Assembly (NCBI GenBank): GCA_017936785.1
Contig: JAGBEV010000027.1
Location: 1-60,179 of the forward strand
Direction of reading: 5' to 3'
Source of the DNA: Lachnospiraceae bacterium
Lineage (GTDB): Bacteria > Bacillota > Clostridia > Lachnospirales > Lachnospiraceae
DNA: 60,179 nucleotides
Position 1 is the first letter of the stretch. The number at the start of each line of letters is the position of its first letter. A program made the translations under genes and the position numbers. This document shows, in pieces, positions 17,399 to 26,737 of this stretch. The notes under the pieces were generated by a model. That model saw only the letters and a program-made list of their open reading frames with translations, searched no databases and was not told the DNA's origin.

Positions 17399-18787
17399 AT
17401 GGAAAAATCATTGGAAAAAATCGTAGCATTGGCAAAGTCCAGAGGTTTTGTATATCCGGGAAGTGAGATTTACGGCGGTCTTGCCAACACATGGGACTAC
17501 GGCAATCTTGGCGTTGAACTGAAGAACAATGTAAAAAAAGCGTGGTGGCAGAAATTTGTCATGGAAAACCCTTACAACGTTGGTGTTGACTGTGCCATTC
17601 TGATGAATCCCCAGACATGGGTGGCAAGCGGTCACCTTGCAGGATTTTCCGATCCTTTGATGGACTGTAAGGAATGTCATGAACGTTTCCGCGCAGATAA
17701 GATCATTGAAGATTTCTGTGAGGAAAAGGGCATTACATTAGAAAAGCCCATTGATGCATTCAGCAAAGAAGAAATGCAGGATTTCATTGAGGAAAAACAG
17801 ATTCCCTGTCCCACCTGCGGCAAACATAATTTCACGGAGCTGCGTGAATTTAATCTGATGTTCAAGACCTTCCAGGGTGTAACCGAGGATGCAAAGAACA
17901 CAGTATACTTAAGACCTGAGACAGCCCAGGGTATCTTTGTAAACTTCAAAAACGTACAGAGAACTTCCCGCAAGAAAATTCCTTTCGGTATCGGTCAGAT
18001 AGGTAAATCCTTCCGTAACGAGATCACACCAGGTAACTTCACATTCCGTACCAGAGAGTTTGAACAGATGGAATTAGAGTTCTTCTGCGAACCCGGTACT
18101 GATCTGGAGTGGTTCCAGTATTGGAGGCAGTTCTGTATTGACTGGCTGAAATCCCTGGGTATGAAAGATGAGGAAATGCGTGCAAGGGATCATGCTCCCG
18201 AAGAGTTATGTTTCTATTCTAAGGGAACAACGGATATTGAGTTCTTATTCCCCTTTGGCTGGGGCGAGCTGTGGGGCATTGCTGACAGAACCGATTATGA
18301 CCTGACACAGCATCAGAATACATCCGGTCAGGATATGAGCTATTTTGATGATACAAAGGGTGAAAAATATATTCCTTATGTAATTGAGCCTTCACTGGGA
18401 GCAGACCGTGTAGTTCTTGCCTTCCTTTGTGCGGCTTATGATGAAGAAGAAATCGGTGAAGGCGATGTGCGTACAGTCCTTCATTTCCATCCTGTGCTGG
18501 CGCCTGTTAAGATCGGTGTCCTTCCTTTGTCCAAGAAGTTAAATGAAGGTGCGGAAAAAGTATTTGCACAGCTTTCCAGGAAATACAACTGTGAGTTTGA
18601 TGACAGAGGAAACATCGGTAAGAGATACCGCCGTCAGGATGAGATCGGAACACCTTTCTGTATCACCTATGACTTTGATTCCGAAACAGATGGCTGCGTA
18701 ACCGTCCGTGACCGTGATACCATGGAGCAGGAAAGAATTGCAATTGCTGATCTGGATGCATATTTTGCAGAGAAATTCACATTTTAG
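17399..18787 (+). CDS. glyQS: glycyl-tRNA synthetase, dimeric (eukaryote-like) class II type
   Basis: 462 residues; charges tRNA-Gly. It is the single-chain alpha2 form, not the GlyQ/GlyS tetramer. Class II motifs are visible: motif 2 around [25 protein letters not shown] (near 203-227) and motif 3 [10 protein letters not shown] (near 334). A C-terminal anticodon-binding domain contains [18 protein letters not shown] pair near residue 138 belongs to the insertion. GAGGAGAGAG precedes the ATG. No T-box leader is visible upstream. Confidence 0.97.
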   Translation: MEKSLEKIVALAKSRGFVYPGSEIYGGLANTWDYGNLGVELKNNVKKAWWQKFVMENPYNVGVDCAILMNPQTWVASGHLAGFSDPLMDCKECHERFRADKIIEDFCEEKGITLEKPIDAFSKEEMQDFIEEKQIPCPTCGKHNFTELREFNLMFKTFQGVTEDAKNTVYLRPETAQGIFVNFKNVQRTSRKKIPFGIGQIGKSFRNEITPGNFTFRTREFEQMELEFFCEPGTDLEWFQYWRQFCIDWLKSLGMKDEEMRARDHAPEELCFYSKGTTDIEFLFPFGWGELWGIADRTDYDLTQHQNTSGQDMSYFDDTKGEKYIPYVIEPSLGADRVVLAFLCAAYDEEEIGEGDVRTVLHFHPVLAPVKIGVLPLSKKLNEGAEKVFAQLSRKYNCEFDDRGNIGKRYRRQDEIGTPFCITYDFDSETDGCVTVRDRDTMEQERIAIADLDAYFAEKFTF

Positions 18788-18844
18788 TAATTGATGGAGA
18801 AAAATCATAAAATAAAGTATTGGTGATTTGGAAAATAAGATGTT

Positions 18845-18876
18845 AAGGGGATATGTGGGAATCCGTGTATCCCCTT
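18845..18876 (+). repeat. 9-bp inverted repeat between glyQS and the gtrA-family gene
   Basis: AAGGGGATA (18845-18853) pairs with TATCCCCTT (18868-18876) around a 14-base loop. It lacks a following T-run, so it is a weak terminator at best, and may instead stabilise the 3' end of glyQS mRNA. Confidence 0.5.
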
Positions 18877-18899
18877 TCCCTATGAAGGAACCCTATGCT

Positions 18900-19352
18900 A
18901 TGAAGAAAAAATACGAAGCATTTCTGGCAGGCCTGCCGGAAGAAAAGAGAAAAAAGGTTGAGGCATTGGTACAATTTGTGAAATTTGGCATGGTAGGCGG
19001 ATTCAATACAGTCTTATCTTATGTTATTGTCAATGTGATGTTTTATGTCTGGGGCATCAATGAGCAGATTGGAAACATTGTGGCATTTGTTATTACTGTG
19101 TTTATTTCCTATATGGCAAACAGCCGGTTTGTTTTCAGTGAAACGGCAAAGGACCAGTCTTTCCTGGCAGGACTGGTCAAAGTATATATATCCTATTCCA
19201 TCACAGGACTTTTTATTACAAGTGCTCTTTTATATGCAGAGACTCATATTTTAGACATCCCTCTGTATATTGGAACCTTTGCAAATATATTTATTACTGT
19301 ACCCATCAACTTTATTTTAAACAAATTCTGGGCATATCGAAAGAAATCATAA
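18900..19352 (+). CDS. GtrA-family membrane protein
   Basis: 150 residues from ATG 18900 (AAGGA 12 bases upstream); in-frame starts at 18882 and TTG 18828 are possible but lie beside or in a hairpin. Four hydrophobic spans follow FVKFGMVGGFNTVLSYVIVN, the typical GtrA opening, and FVITVFISYMANSRFVF is the family's second signature. GtrA proteins are thought to move undecaprenyl-linked sugars across the membrane for cell-wall or polysaccharide decoration. There is no glycosyltransferase partner next to it. Confidence 0.85.
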   Translation: MKKKYEAFLAGLPEEKRKKVEALVQFVKFGMVGGFNTVLSYVIVNVMFYVWGINEQIGNIVAFVITVFISYMANSRFVFSETAKDQSFLAGLVKVYISYSITGLFITSALLYAETHILDIPLYIGTFANIFITVPINFILNKFWAYRKKS

Positions 19353-19357
19353 TTTTT

Positions 19358-19386
19358 TTGACAGATGAAGAAAAAAAACATATAAT
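19358..19386 (+). promoter_or_regulatory. consensus sigma-A promoter of alaS
   Basis: TTGACA (19358-19363), 17 bases, TATAAT (19381-19386): a perfect consensus promoter. Start near 19393. Confidence 0.85.
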
Positions 19387-19398
19387 ATACGCGGTATG

Positions 19399-19424
19399 AA
19401 AATATGCGTTTGCGCATATTTTTT
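19399..19424 (+). terminator. terminator-like hairpin at the very start of the alaS leader
   Basis: AAAATATGCG (19399-19408), TTTG loop, CGCATATTTT (19413-19422) and two more T. It lies some 6 bases downstream of the expected alaS transcription start. It could end the gtrA-family transcript and also attenuate alaS. No T-box motif is present. Confidence 0.7.
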
Positions 19425-19475
19425 CGTTGCGTATGATATAAAAAAGCCATAAAGATAATTTTGGAGGAAACAAAC

Positions 19476-22115
19476 GTGAAAGCTTATGGAGTAAACGAAC
19501 TGAGAAAAATGTTTTTGGAGTTCTTTGAAAGCAAGGGACATCTTGCAATGAAGAGCTTTTCTTTAGTACCGCATAATGATAATTCTTTATTGCTGATCAA
19601 CTCCGGTATGGCGCCGTTAAAACCATATTTTACAGGACAGGAGATCCCGCCCAGAAAGAGAGTGACCACATGTCAGAAATGTATCCGTACCGGTGATATC
19701 GAAAATATCGGTAAAACTGCACGTCACGGCACATTTTTTGAAATGCTGGGCAATTTTTCCTTTGGCGATTATTTCAAGCATGAAGCCATCGGCTGGACAT
19801 GGGAGTTTTTAACGGAAGTGGTAGGGCTGGATAAGGAGAGGCTGTATCCTTCCGTATATGAAAATGATGATGAAGCATTTGAAATCTGGGAAAAGGAGAT
19901 CGGTGTTCCCAAAGAGAAAATTTTCCGCTTTGGAAAAGAGGATAACTTCTGGGAGCATGGTTCAGGTCCCTGCGGTCCCTGTTCCGAGGTTTATTATGAC
20001 AGGGGAGAAAAGTATGGCTGCGGCAAACCGGGCTGTACTGTAGGCTGTGACTGTGACCGTTATATTGAGGTGTGGAACAATGTATTTACCCAGTTTGATA
20101 ATGACGGAAAAGGCAACTATACAGAGCTGGAGCAGAAAAATATCGATACCGGTATGGGTCTTGAAAGACTGGCGGCAGTTGTACAGGATGTGGATTCCAT
20201 TTTTGACGTGGACACCATTCAGGCTCTGCGCAACAAAGTCTGCGAGCTTTCCGGCAAAGAATATAAGAAAGAATACAAATGGGATGTTTCCATCCGTATT
20301 GTGACAGATCATATCCGTTCTGCAACCTTTATGATCTCTGACGGTATCATGCCTACTAATGAAGGCAGAGGTTATGTATTACGCCGTATTATCCGCCGTG
20401 CTGCAAGACATGGAAAATTGCTGGGCATTGAAGGCTCATTCCTTGCGCACTTGTGTGAAACGGTTATCGAGGGAAGCAAAGACGGCTATCCCGAACTGGA
20501 AGAAAAGAAAGACTTTATCTTTAATGTATTGACACAGGAAGAAAGCAAATTTGCCAAGACCATTGATCAGGGACTTTCCATTTTGGGAGAAATGGAAGAG
20601 GCAATGGCAAAAGAAGGTAAAAAAGAGCTTTCCGGTGCAGATGCATTTAAGTTATATGATACTTATGGATTCCCTCTGGATCTGACCATGGAAATCCTGG
20701 AGGAAAAAGGCTTTACCGTAGATCAAAAGGGCTTTGAAGCGGCTATGGCAGAGCAGAAAGAAAAAGCCAGAAAGGCACGTAAAGTAACCAACTATATGGG
20801 TGCTGATGTAACGGTTTATGAATCTATCGATCCAGGCATTACATCTACATTTGTAGGCTATGATAAGCTGGTACACCAGTCTGAGATTACCGTTCTTACT
20901 ACAGAAACCGAGCTGGTGGAAGCTTTGACTGACGGACAGATCGGAACCATTATCGTAGAGGAAACACCTTTCTATGCAACCATGGGCGGACAGAATGCGG
21001 ATACCGGTGTGATCACTGTAGACGGCGGAGAGTTTGTGGTAAGCGATACTGTGAAACTGTTAGGCGGCAAGGTAGGGCATATCGGTACAGTAACAAAGGG
21101 AATGTTTAAGGTTGGAGATGTGGCAACCTTATCCGTAGATGCAGCAAACAGAGCGGATACCTGCAAGAACCACAGTGCAACCCACTTATTACAGAAAGCA
21201 TTAAGAACAGTTCTGGGCAGCCATGTAGAGCAGAATGGTTCCTATGTGGACGGCGAGAGACTGCGTTTTGACTTTTCCCATTTCTCTGCAATGACACCTG
21301 AGGAACTGGAAAAAGTAGAAGCTATTGTTAATGAAAAGATCGCAGAAAATATTGCGGTAGATACCCAGGTCATGACCATGGAAGAAGCAAAGAAGACCGG
21401 AGCTATGGCACTTTTCGGAGAAAAATACGGAGAGACTGTCCGCGTTGTTATGATGGGAGACTTTTCCAAGGAATTCTGCGGTGGCACTCATGTTAAAAAT
21501 ACAGGTGCTATCGGAGCATTCAAGATTCTTTCCGAATCCGGTGTTGCAGCAGGAGTAAGGCGTATTGAAGCATTGACCGGAAACGGTGTGATGAAATATT
21601 ACAAAGAAATGGAAGAGAAGGTTAAGGAAACAGCCAGAGTATTAAAGGCAAATCCTGCAAACCTTATTGAAAAAGCAGAACATTTAGTTGCAGAAAACAA
21701 ATCTCTTCACAGCGAGCTGGAGTCCATGAAAGCCAAGGCTGCAAAAGATGCTTTAGGCGATGTTATGGATCAGGTAACAGAAGTAAAAGGTGTGAAACTC
21801 CTTGCAGCCAAAGTCAGCGGCGTTGACATGAACGGGCTGCGTGATCTGGGTGACCAGCTGAAAGAAAAACTGGGTGATGGAGTGATCTTATTAGCATCCG
21901 ACCTGGAGGGCAAAGTAAGCCTGGTGGCTATGGCTACAGATGGTGCAATGGCGAAAGGTGCACATGCGGGCAACCTGATCAAGGGCATTGCCGCACTTGT
22001 AGGCGGTGGCGGCGGCGGACGTCCCAATATGGCACAGGCAGGCGGCAAAAACCCTGCAGGCATAGAGGCGGCTATTGCGGAAGCGAAGAATGTGCTGGAT
22101 GGACAGATTGCGTAA
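19476..22115 (+). CDS. alaS: alanyl-tRNA synthetase
   Basis: 879 residues from GTG 19476, which has GGAGG eight bases upstream; the in-frame TTG at 19461 overlaps that site and is unlikely. Class II catalytic domain at the N-terminus (GHLAMKSFSLVPHNDNSLLLINSGMAP region), the editing domain with NHSATHLLQKAL (HxxxH) and CGGTHV zinc-binding residues, and the C-terminal DHHA1 domain with a glycine-rich GGGGGGRPNMAQAGG end. Full length. It charges tRNA-Ala and clears mischarged Ser/Gly. Confidence 0.98.
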   Translation: MKAYGVNELRKMFLEFFESKGHLAMKSFSLVPHNDNSLLLINSGMAPLKPYFTGQEIPPRKRVTTCQKCIRTGDIENIGKTARHGTFFEMLGNFSFGDYFKHEAIGWTWEFLTEVVGLDKERLYPSVYENDDEAFEIWEKEIGVPKEKIFRFGKEDNFWEHGSGPCGPCSEVYYDRGEKYGCGKPGCTVGCDCDRYIEVWNNVFTQFDNDGKGNYTELEQKNIDTGMGLERLAAVVQDVDSIFDVDTIQALRNKVCELSGKEYKKEYKWDVSIRIVTDHIRSATFMISDGIMPTNEGRGYVLRRIIRRAARHGKLLGIEGSFLAHLCETVIEGSKDGYPELEEKKDFIFNVLTQEESKFAKTIDQGLSILGEMEEAMAKEGKKELSGADAFKLYDTYGFPLDLTMEILEEKGFTVDQKGFEAAMAEQKEKARKARKVTNYMGADVTVYESIDPGITSTFVGYDKLVHQSEITVLTTETELVEALTDGQIGTIIVEETPFYATMGGQNADTGVITVDGGEFVVSDTVKLLGGKVGHIGTVTKGMFKVGDVATLSVDAANRADTCKNHSATHLLQKALRTVLGSHVEQNGSYVDGERLRFDFSHFSAMTPEELEKVEAIVNEKIAENIAVDTQVMTMEEAKKTGAMALFGEKYGETVRVVMMGDFSKEFCGGTHVKNTGAIGAFKILSESGVAAGVRRIEALTGNGVMKYYKEMEEKVKETARVLKANPANLIEKAEHLVAENKSLHSELESMKAKAAKDALGDVMDQVTEVKGVKLLAAKVSGVDMNGLRDLGDQLKEKLGDGVILLASDLEGKVSLVAMATDGAMAKGAHAGNLIKGIAALVGGGGGGRPNMAQAGGKNPAGIEAAIAEAKNVLDGQIA

Positions 22116-22176
22116 AAGATAGCTGAATATTGCAGATTTTCGTCATGGAATAGTCATATAATTCCATAAAAAACAG

Positions 22177-22204
22177 TTGACGGATGGGAATTTTGTGTTA
22201 TAAT
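22177..22204 (+). promoter_or_regulatory. sigma-A promoter of rpsU
   Basis: TTGACG (22177-22182), 16 bases, TATAAT (22199-22204), giving a leader of about 80 bases before the rpsU start. Confidence 0.8.
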
Positions 22205-22290
22205 CGTAAATGTGCATAGGTTAATGATGCATAATAATTACCCAGCAGTCGTGTTACTTGAAGGGACTGAAGGGAGGTCAGGTGTGATTT

Positions 22291-22467
22291 ATGTCAAACG
22301 TAATCGTAAAAGAGAACGAGACTTTAGATAGCGCTTTACGCCGTTTCAAAAGAAGCTGTGCAAAAGCCGGTATTCAGCAGGAGATTCGTAAGAGAGAGCA
22401 TTACGAAAAACCCAGCGTAAAACGTAAGAAAAAATCTGAAGCAGCAAGAAAACGCAAATACAACTAA
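22291..22467 (+). CDS. rpsU: 30S ribosomal protein S21
   Basis: 58 residues: [20 protein letters not shown] opens the protein and a basic lysine/arginine tail ([17 protein letters not shown]) closes it, as in all bS21 proteins. It binds the platform of the 30S subunit near the anti-Shine-Dalgarno. GGGAGGTCAGGTG lies upstream of ATG 22291. It is monocistronic, between its own promoter and terminator. Confidence 0.97.
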   Translation: MSNVIVKENETLDSALRRFKRSCAKAGIQQEIRKREHYEKPSVKRKKKSEAARKRKYN

Positions 22468-22472
22468 TCATT

Positions 22473-22503
22473 AAATTCCCCGGCATGTTGCCGGGGAATT
22501 TTT
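22473..22503 (+). terminator. intrinsic terminator of rpsU
   Basis: A 13-bp stem (22473-22485 with 22489-22501), a 3-base loop, and a run of T through 22503. Confidence 0.93.
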
Positions 22504-22590
22504 CGTGATACTTTTTGTGAAGAGGATGTCATATGAATGAAACAGGGGAGCAGACATTGATGAAGATATCCTGAAGAACGGAGGAGAATT

Positions 22591-23184
22591 ATGTGGACAC
22601 GGGAGATTTTTGGTACAGAGCTGATCTATCTTGTGGAATGTTTTATTTTATATAGCTTTATCGGATGGGTAGTAGAATCTTTATACATGTCCTTTTGTAA
22701 TCGGAAGTGGACTAACAGGGGCTTTACCTTCGGCCCTTTTTGCCCTATTTATGGTTTTGGAGGCGTTGTAGGCTATATTGTGATGCATCCCCTCAGCGGA
22801 CACCTGGTATGGCTGTATCTGATCGGGGCATTTCTGGCAACTACCTTTGAATACCTTGTAGGAATATTGATGCAGAAAACCCTTCATGAGGTGTGGTGGG
22901 ATTATAATGAGAAGCCCTTTAATTATAAGGGGATCATCTGTCTGGAAAGCACGATTGCATGGGGGTTTTATGCAATCATCATTGTGAAATTCTTAAATGG
23001 ACGCATGATGAATCTGGTAAGCAGGGTCCCTTTTAATATCGGAAGAAGACTTTGCTGGTGTGTCATATTCGTTTATTTTGTGGATTTTACTTATCATTTG
23101 CTTCAGGCATTGGGATATGATTTAAAGGCGAAAAGAGAAAAAGTAAAGGATATTTACAGGGATTTTCGTGCAAGATGGAACTAA
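22591..23184 (+). CDS. putative ABC-transporter-permease-type membrane protein (PF06541/DUF1113-like)
   Basis: 197 residues with about five membrane spans. The sequence FILYSFIGWVVESLYMS, then NRGFTFGPFCPIYGFGG and WWDYNEKPFNYKGIICLE match the family often named putative ABC transporter permease (CmpB-like), common in Clostridia. No ATPase partner is adjacent, so the transport role is unproven. CGGAGGAG sits 7 bases before the ATG. No convincing promoter is visible upstream. Confidence 0.82.
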   Translation: MWTREIFGTELIYLVECFILYSFIGWVVESLYMSFCNRKWTNRGFTFGPFCPIYGFGGVVGYIVMHPLSGHLVWLYLIGAFLATTFEYLVGILMQKTLHEVWWDYNEKPFNYKGIICLESTIAWGFYAIIIVKFLNGRMMNLVSRVPFNIGRRLCWCVIFVYFVDFTYHLLQALGYDLKAKREKVKDIYRDFRARWN

Positions 23185-23223
23185 TTCAGTTTTAAGACTG
23201 TCTCTTTTTGGATATTTTTTCAA

Positions 23224-23252
23224 TTGACAAATGAAATAACATACTTTATTAT
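23224..23252 (+). promoter_or_regulatory. sigma-A promoter of the liv operon
   Basis: TTGACA (23224-23229), 17 bases, TATTAT (23247-23252). The leader to the first gene is about 92 bases and contains two hairpins. Confidence 0.8.
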
Positions 23253-23273
23253 GCTTTTAAAGCAACAAAGATG

Positions 23274-23302
23274 TGGCTTCTTCTCAAAAGAAGTCATTTT
23301 TG
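23274..23302 (+). terminator. terminator-like hairpin in the liv leader
   Basis: TGGCTTCTT (23274-23282) pairs with AAGAAGTCA (23288-23296) with one G-T pair, a 5-base loop, then TTTTTG. It lies about 15 bases after the expected start. A second small stem, GGCTGT/ACAGCC (23313-23331), sits directly before the ribosome binding site. Confidence 0.65.
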
Positions 23303-23350
23303 TTTGTCAGGCGGCTGTGATCATAACAGCCAAAAAGGAGGAGAATGATT

Positions 23351-24610
23351 ATGAAAAAGAAATTGTTAAGCGCTCTTTTGAGTGTAGCAATGGTAGCTTC
23401 TTTATTAGTCGGATGCGGCGATGCAGCTGCAGAAGGCACAAGTAATGAAGCAGAAAAAACAGAAGAACCTGCAGCAGAAGAAGTTGCAGAAGGTGAAACT
23501 GCAGAAGGTGAAGCTGCAGAAAGTACAGGGGATTTTGCCGGTACGATCAAGATCGGCGGTATCGGACCTACAACAGGCGGCGCTGCGGTTTATGGAAATG
23601 CAGTTAAAAATGCAGCACAGATCGCTGTTGATGAGATCAATGCAGCAGGCGGCGTGAACGGATATGAATTAGTGCTGAATTTCCAGGATGACGAATGTGA
23701 TGCAGAAAAAGCCGTAAACGCATACAATACATTAAAAGACTGGGATATGCAGGTACTGATGGGAACAGTAACCAGCGGATGCTGTCTTGCAGTAGAAGAT
23801 GTGGCTTCCCAGGATAACATGTTCTTATTGACACCTTCAGGTTCTGCAGTGGAATGTATCAGCGGAGACAATGCTTTCCGTGTATGTTTTTCCGATCCTA
23901 ACCAGGGTGCTGCTTCCGCAAAATATATCGGTGAAAACGGTCTGGCAGAAAAAGTAGCTGTTATTTATGACAGCTCTGATATCTATTCTTCCGGTATTTA
24001 TGAGAAGTTTGCAGCAGAAGCTGCAAACCAGCCTTTTGAAATCGTAGCAGCAGAAGCATTTACAGCAGACAATAAGACAGATTTCAATACACAGTTACAG
24101 AAAGCACAGGAAGCCGGTGCAGATCTGGTATTCTTACCTATCTATTATACAGAGGCTTCTCTGATCCTGGCACAGGCTGATAAAATGGGATTTGCTCCTA
24201 TGTTCTTCGGATGTGACGGTTTAGACGGTATCTTACAGGTTGAGAACTTTGACGCTTCTTTAGCAGAAGGCGTTATGCTGTTGACACCTTTCGCAGCAGA
24301 TGCAACAGATGAAATGACACAGAAATTCGTAACTGCTTACAAAGAAGCATACGGCGAAACTCCTAACCAGTTCGCAGCAGATGCTTATGATGCGATCTAT
24401 ATCATTAAGACAGCTGTTGAAGAAGCAGGTGTTACAGGTGATATGGATGCTTCCACAATCTGTGACAAATTAAAAGAAGTAATGCCTACTATTACTGTTA
24501 AAGGTTTAACAGATGCAGGTGAAGGTATTACATGGACAGCAGACGGCGAGCCTAACAAAGCGCCCAGAGCTGTAAAGATTGAGAACGGTGTATATGTATC
24601 CATGGAATAA
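23351..24610 (+). CDS. livJ: branched-chain amino acid ABC transporter substrate-binding lipoprotein
   Basis: 419 residues from ATG 23351 (AAGGAGG about 9 bases upstream; an ATG at 23345 is nearer the site). A lipoprotein signal ends at VASLLVGC (cysteine near 22). An acidic, alanine/glutamate-rich linker (about 25-60) leads to a type I periplasmic-binding (LivJ/Leu-Ile-Val-like) domain beginning TIKIGGIGPTTGGAAVYG. It is followed by LivH, LivM, LivG and LivF genes, which makes a branched-chain amino acid role likely, though related binders take other amino acids. The linker is encoded by a short 15-base tandem repeat. Confidence 0.93.
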   Translation: MKKKLLSALLSVAMVASLLVGCGDAAAEGTSNEAEKTEEPAAEEVAEGETAEGEAAESTGDFAGTIKIGGIGPTTGGAAVYGNAVKNAAQIAVDEINAAGGVNGYELVLNFQDDECDAEKAVNAYNTLKDWDMQVLMGTVTSGCCLAVEDVASQDNMFLLTPSGSAVECISGDNAFRVCFSDPNQGAASAKYIGENGLAEKVAVIYDSSDIYSSGIYEKFAAEAANQPFEIVAAEAFTADNKTDFNTQLQKAQEAGADLVFLPIYYTEASLILAQADKMGFAPMFFGCDGLDGILQVENFDASLAEGVMLLTPFAADATDEMTQKFVTAYKEAYGETPNQFAADAYDAIYIIKTAVEEAGVTGDMDASTICDKLKEVMPTITVKGLTDAGEGITWTADGEPNKAPRAVKIENGVYVSME

Positions 24611-24629
24611 TGGAACAGAAAACAGAATA

Positions 24630-24677
24630 CATTGACCTAAAAGGGGGCCTTGCCGCAAGGAAGGTCCCTTTTCAATG
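24630..24677 (+). terminator. partial terminator between livJ and livH
   Basis: Nested pairing: CATTGA/TCAATG outside, AAAAGGG (24639-24645) with CCCTTTT (24666-24672), and CCTTG/CAAGG inside. The T-run is only four long, so some readthrough is expected; this commonly leaves the binding protein expressed above the permeases. Confidence 0.7.
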
Positions 24678-24769
24678 TGTTGCTTGTGTAAAAGAAGGAT
24701 TTATGGTATTCTTTTTAAGTATAAATTTGAATTATTATGTAAAAAAACAGAAGGGATGAGGTGTTTACA

Positions 24770-25651
24770 ATGAGTTTTGTTTCCTATTTGGTAAACGGTA
24801 TCAGCCTCGGCAGTGTTTATGCATTGATCGCACTGGGTTATACAATGGTTTACGGTATTGCAAAAATGTTAAATTTTGCCCATGGCGATGTTATTATGAT
24901 TGGAGGATATACGGTGTTCGTTACCTTCTCTCAGATGGGAATGAATCCGTTTTTAAGTCTTTTGATTTCCGTAGTTGTATGTACGGTACTGGGTGTTGTC
25001 ATTGAAAGACTTGCATATAAGCCTTTAAGAACAGCATCACCTCTTGCGGTTCTGATCACTGCAATCGGTGTCAGCTACCTGCTGCAGAATGTGGCGCTTT
25101 TGATTTTCGGAGCGGATACAAAGGCATTTACTTCAGTGGTAAATGTTCCGGCGCTGTCCTTATTTGATGGAAAGCTTACTATTTCAGGAGAAACCATTGT
25201 AACGGTCATTGTCTGTATTGTCATTATGATCGCTTTGACCTCTTTCATTAAATACACCAAGGCAGGAAGAGCCATGCTGGCAGTTTCTGAGGATAAAGGT
25301 GCAGCACAGTTAATGGGTATCAATGTAAACGGCACCATTGCTTTGACATTTGCCATCGGTTCCGCACTGGCGGCAGTAGCAGGTGTGCTCCTTTGTTCCG
25401 CATATCCTTCCTTAACTCCCTATACCGGTTCCATGCCGGGCATCAAAGCCTTTGTTGCGGCAGTATTCGGTGGGATCGGTTCCATACCCGGAGCTTTCAT
25501 CGGCGGAATCCTTCTGGGCGTGATCGAATGTCTCAGCAAGGCATATATTTCTTCACAGTTGTCGGATGCCATCGTGTTTGGTGTTCTGATCGTGGTTCTG
25601 ATTGTCCGCCCTACAGGTATTTTGGGCAAGAACATTCAGGAGAAAGTGTAG
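24770..25651 (+). CDS. livH: branched-chain amino acid ABC transporter permease LivH
   Basis: 293 residues from ATG 24770 (GAGGTG seven bases upstream; a GTG at 24761 is part of that site). Eight or so membrane spans. The LivH signature GISLGSVYALIALGYTMVYGI is at the N-terminus, and the EAA-like loop for ATPase contact is near GINVNGTIALTFAIGSALAA. It pairs with LivM to form the channel. It is second in the liv operon, after a 160-base gap with a partial terminator. Confidence 0.95.
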   Translation: MSFVSYLVNGISLGSVYALIALGYTMVYGIAKMLNFAHGDVIMIGGYTVFVTFSQMGMNPFLSLLISVVVCTVLGVVIERLAYKPLRTASPLAVLITAIGVSYLLQNVALLIFGADTKAFTSVVNVPALSLFDGKLTISGETIVTVIVCIVIMIALTSFIKYTKAGRAMLAVSEDKGAAQLMGINVNGTIALTFAIGSALAAVAGVLLCSAYPSLTPYTGSMPGIKAFVAAVFGGIGSIPGAFIGGILLGVIECLSKAYISSQLSDAIVFGVLIVVLIVRPTGILGKNIQEKV

Positions 25652-25660
25652 GTGGCCTGT

Positions 25661-26734
25661 ATGAAGAAAATGAAGTTAAAAAAACAGACAATGCAAAATC
25701 TGCTGACTTATGCAGCAATCATTATGGTATACATAGTCGTAACCATAGCAGTAAATGCCGGAGCAGTATCCAATCTGTTAAAGGGTCTGCTGGTGCCGAT
25801 CTGTACTTATGTGATTCTGGCAGTTTCGTTGAATCTGACAGTGGGTATTCTGGGGGAACTGAGTCTGGGACACGCAGGATTTATGTGTGTGGGTGCTTTT
25901 TCTTCTGCGCTGTTCAGCTTGTGCATGGAAGATACCATTACCTTTGCGCCCCTCCGTTTTGTCCTTGCGATTTTAGTAAGTGCAGTGACTGCGGCAGTAT
26001 TTGGCTTTTTGATCGGTATTCCCGTACTGCGTTTAAAGGGTGATTATCTTGCCATTGTAACCCTGGCATTTGGAGAGATCATTAAGAATGTGATCAATGC
26101 TGTATATCTGGGAAAGGATTCCCATGGTTTCCATATTTCCTTAAAGGATTCCATGTCCCTTGGCATGGAGGCGGACGGACAGATCCTGATCAAGGGTGCC
26201 CAGGGCATTACAGGTACGCCTCATGATTCCAGCTTTACCGCAGGTATTATATTGATCATCATCACGCTGTTTATCGTATTGAATCTGGTAAATTCCAGAA
26301 CAGGACGCGCCATTATGTCTATCAGGGATAACAGGATCGCAGCAGAAAGTATCGGCATCAATGTAACAAAGTATAAACTGATCGCTTTTACGATCTCAGC
26401 ATCCCTTGCCGGCGTAGGCGGTGCGTTGTATGCACACAATCTTAACACGCTGACAGCGCTTCCCAAAAACTTCGGTTACAATATGTCCATTATGATCCTG
26501 GTATTTGTTGTCTTAGGCGGTATCGGCAATATGCGCGGTTCCATTATTGCAGCGGTCATTCTTACATTGCTGCCGGAATTGCTGCGAGGGCTCAACGATT
26601 ACCGTATGTTGATCTACGCGGTAGTGCTGATCGCCATGATGTTGTTTAACTGGAGTCCCAAAGCAAGAGAACTGCGGGATAAGATAGGGGCTAAATTCAG
26701 TTTCCGCAAAAAAGCAAAAGAAGGGGAGGCATAA
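25661..26734 (+). CDS. livM: branched-chain amino acid ABC transporter permease LivM
   Basis: 357 residues from ATG 25661 (AGGTGG upstream; a GTG at 25652 is the alternative). The LivM core AVSLNLTVGILGELSLGHAGFMCVGAF is clear, followed by RLKGDYLAIVTLAFGEII. The C-terminus is basic and cytoplasmic (KFSFRKKAKEGEA). It partners LivH; the genes are 9 bases apart and translation is probably coupled. Confidence 0.95.
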   Translation: MKKMKLKKQTMQNLLTYAAIIMVYIVVTIAVNAGAVSNLLKGLLVPICTYVILAVSLNLTVGILGELSLGHAGFMCVGAFSSALFSLCMEDTITFAPLRFVLAILVSAVTAAVFGFLIGIPVLRLKGDYLAIVTLAFGEIIKNVINAVYLGKDSHGFHISLKDSMSLGMEADGQILIKGAQGITGTPHDSSFTAGIILIIITLFIVLNLVNSRTGRAIMSIRDNRIAAESIGINVTKYKLIAFTISASLAGVGGALYAHNLNTLTALPKNFGYNMSIMILVFVVLGGIGNMRGSIIAAVILTLLPELLRGLNDYRMLIYAVVLIAMMLFNWSPKARELRDKIGAKFSFRKKAKEGEA

Positions 26735-26737
26735 GAT

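Noticed and set aside
22145-22169. ATGGAAT/ATTCCAT inverted repeat after alaS as a terminator
   Set aside because: Followed by A-run, not T-run, on the + strand and there is no minus-strand gene for it to terminate.
23421-23657. 78-codon lysine/glutamine-rich + strand ORF in livJ
   Set aside because: Out-of-frame reading of the tandem-repeat linker region.
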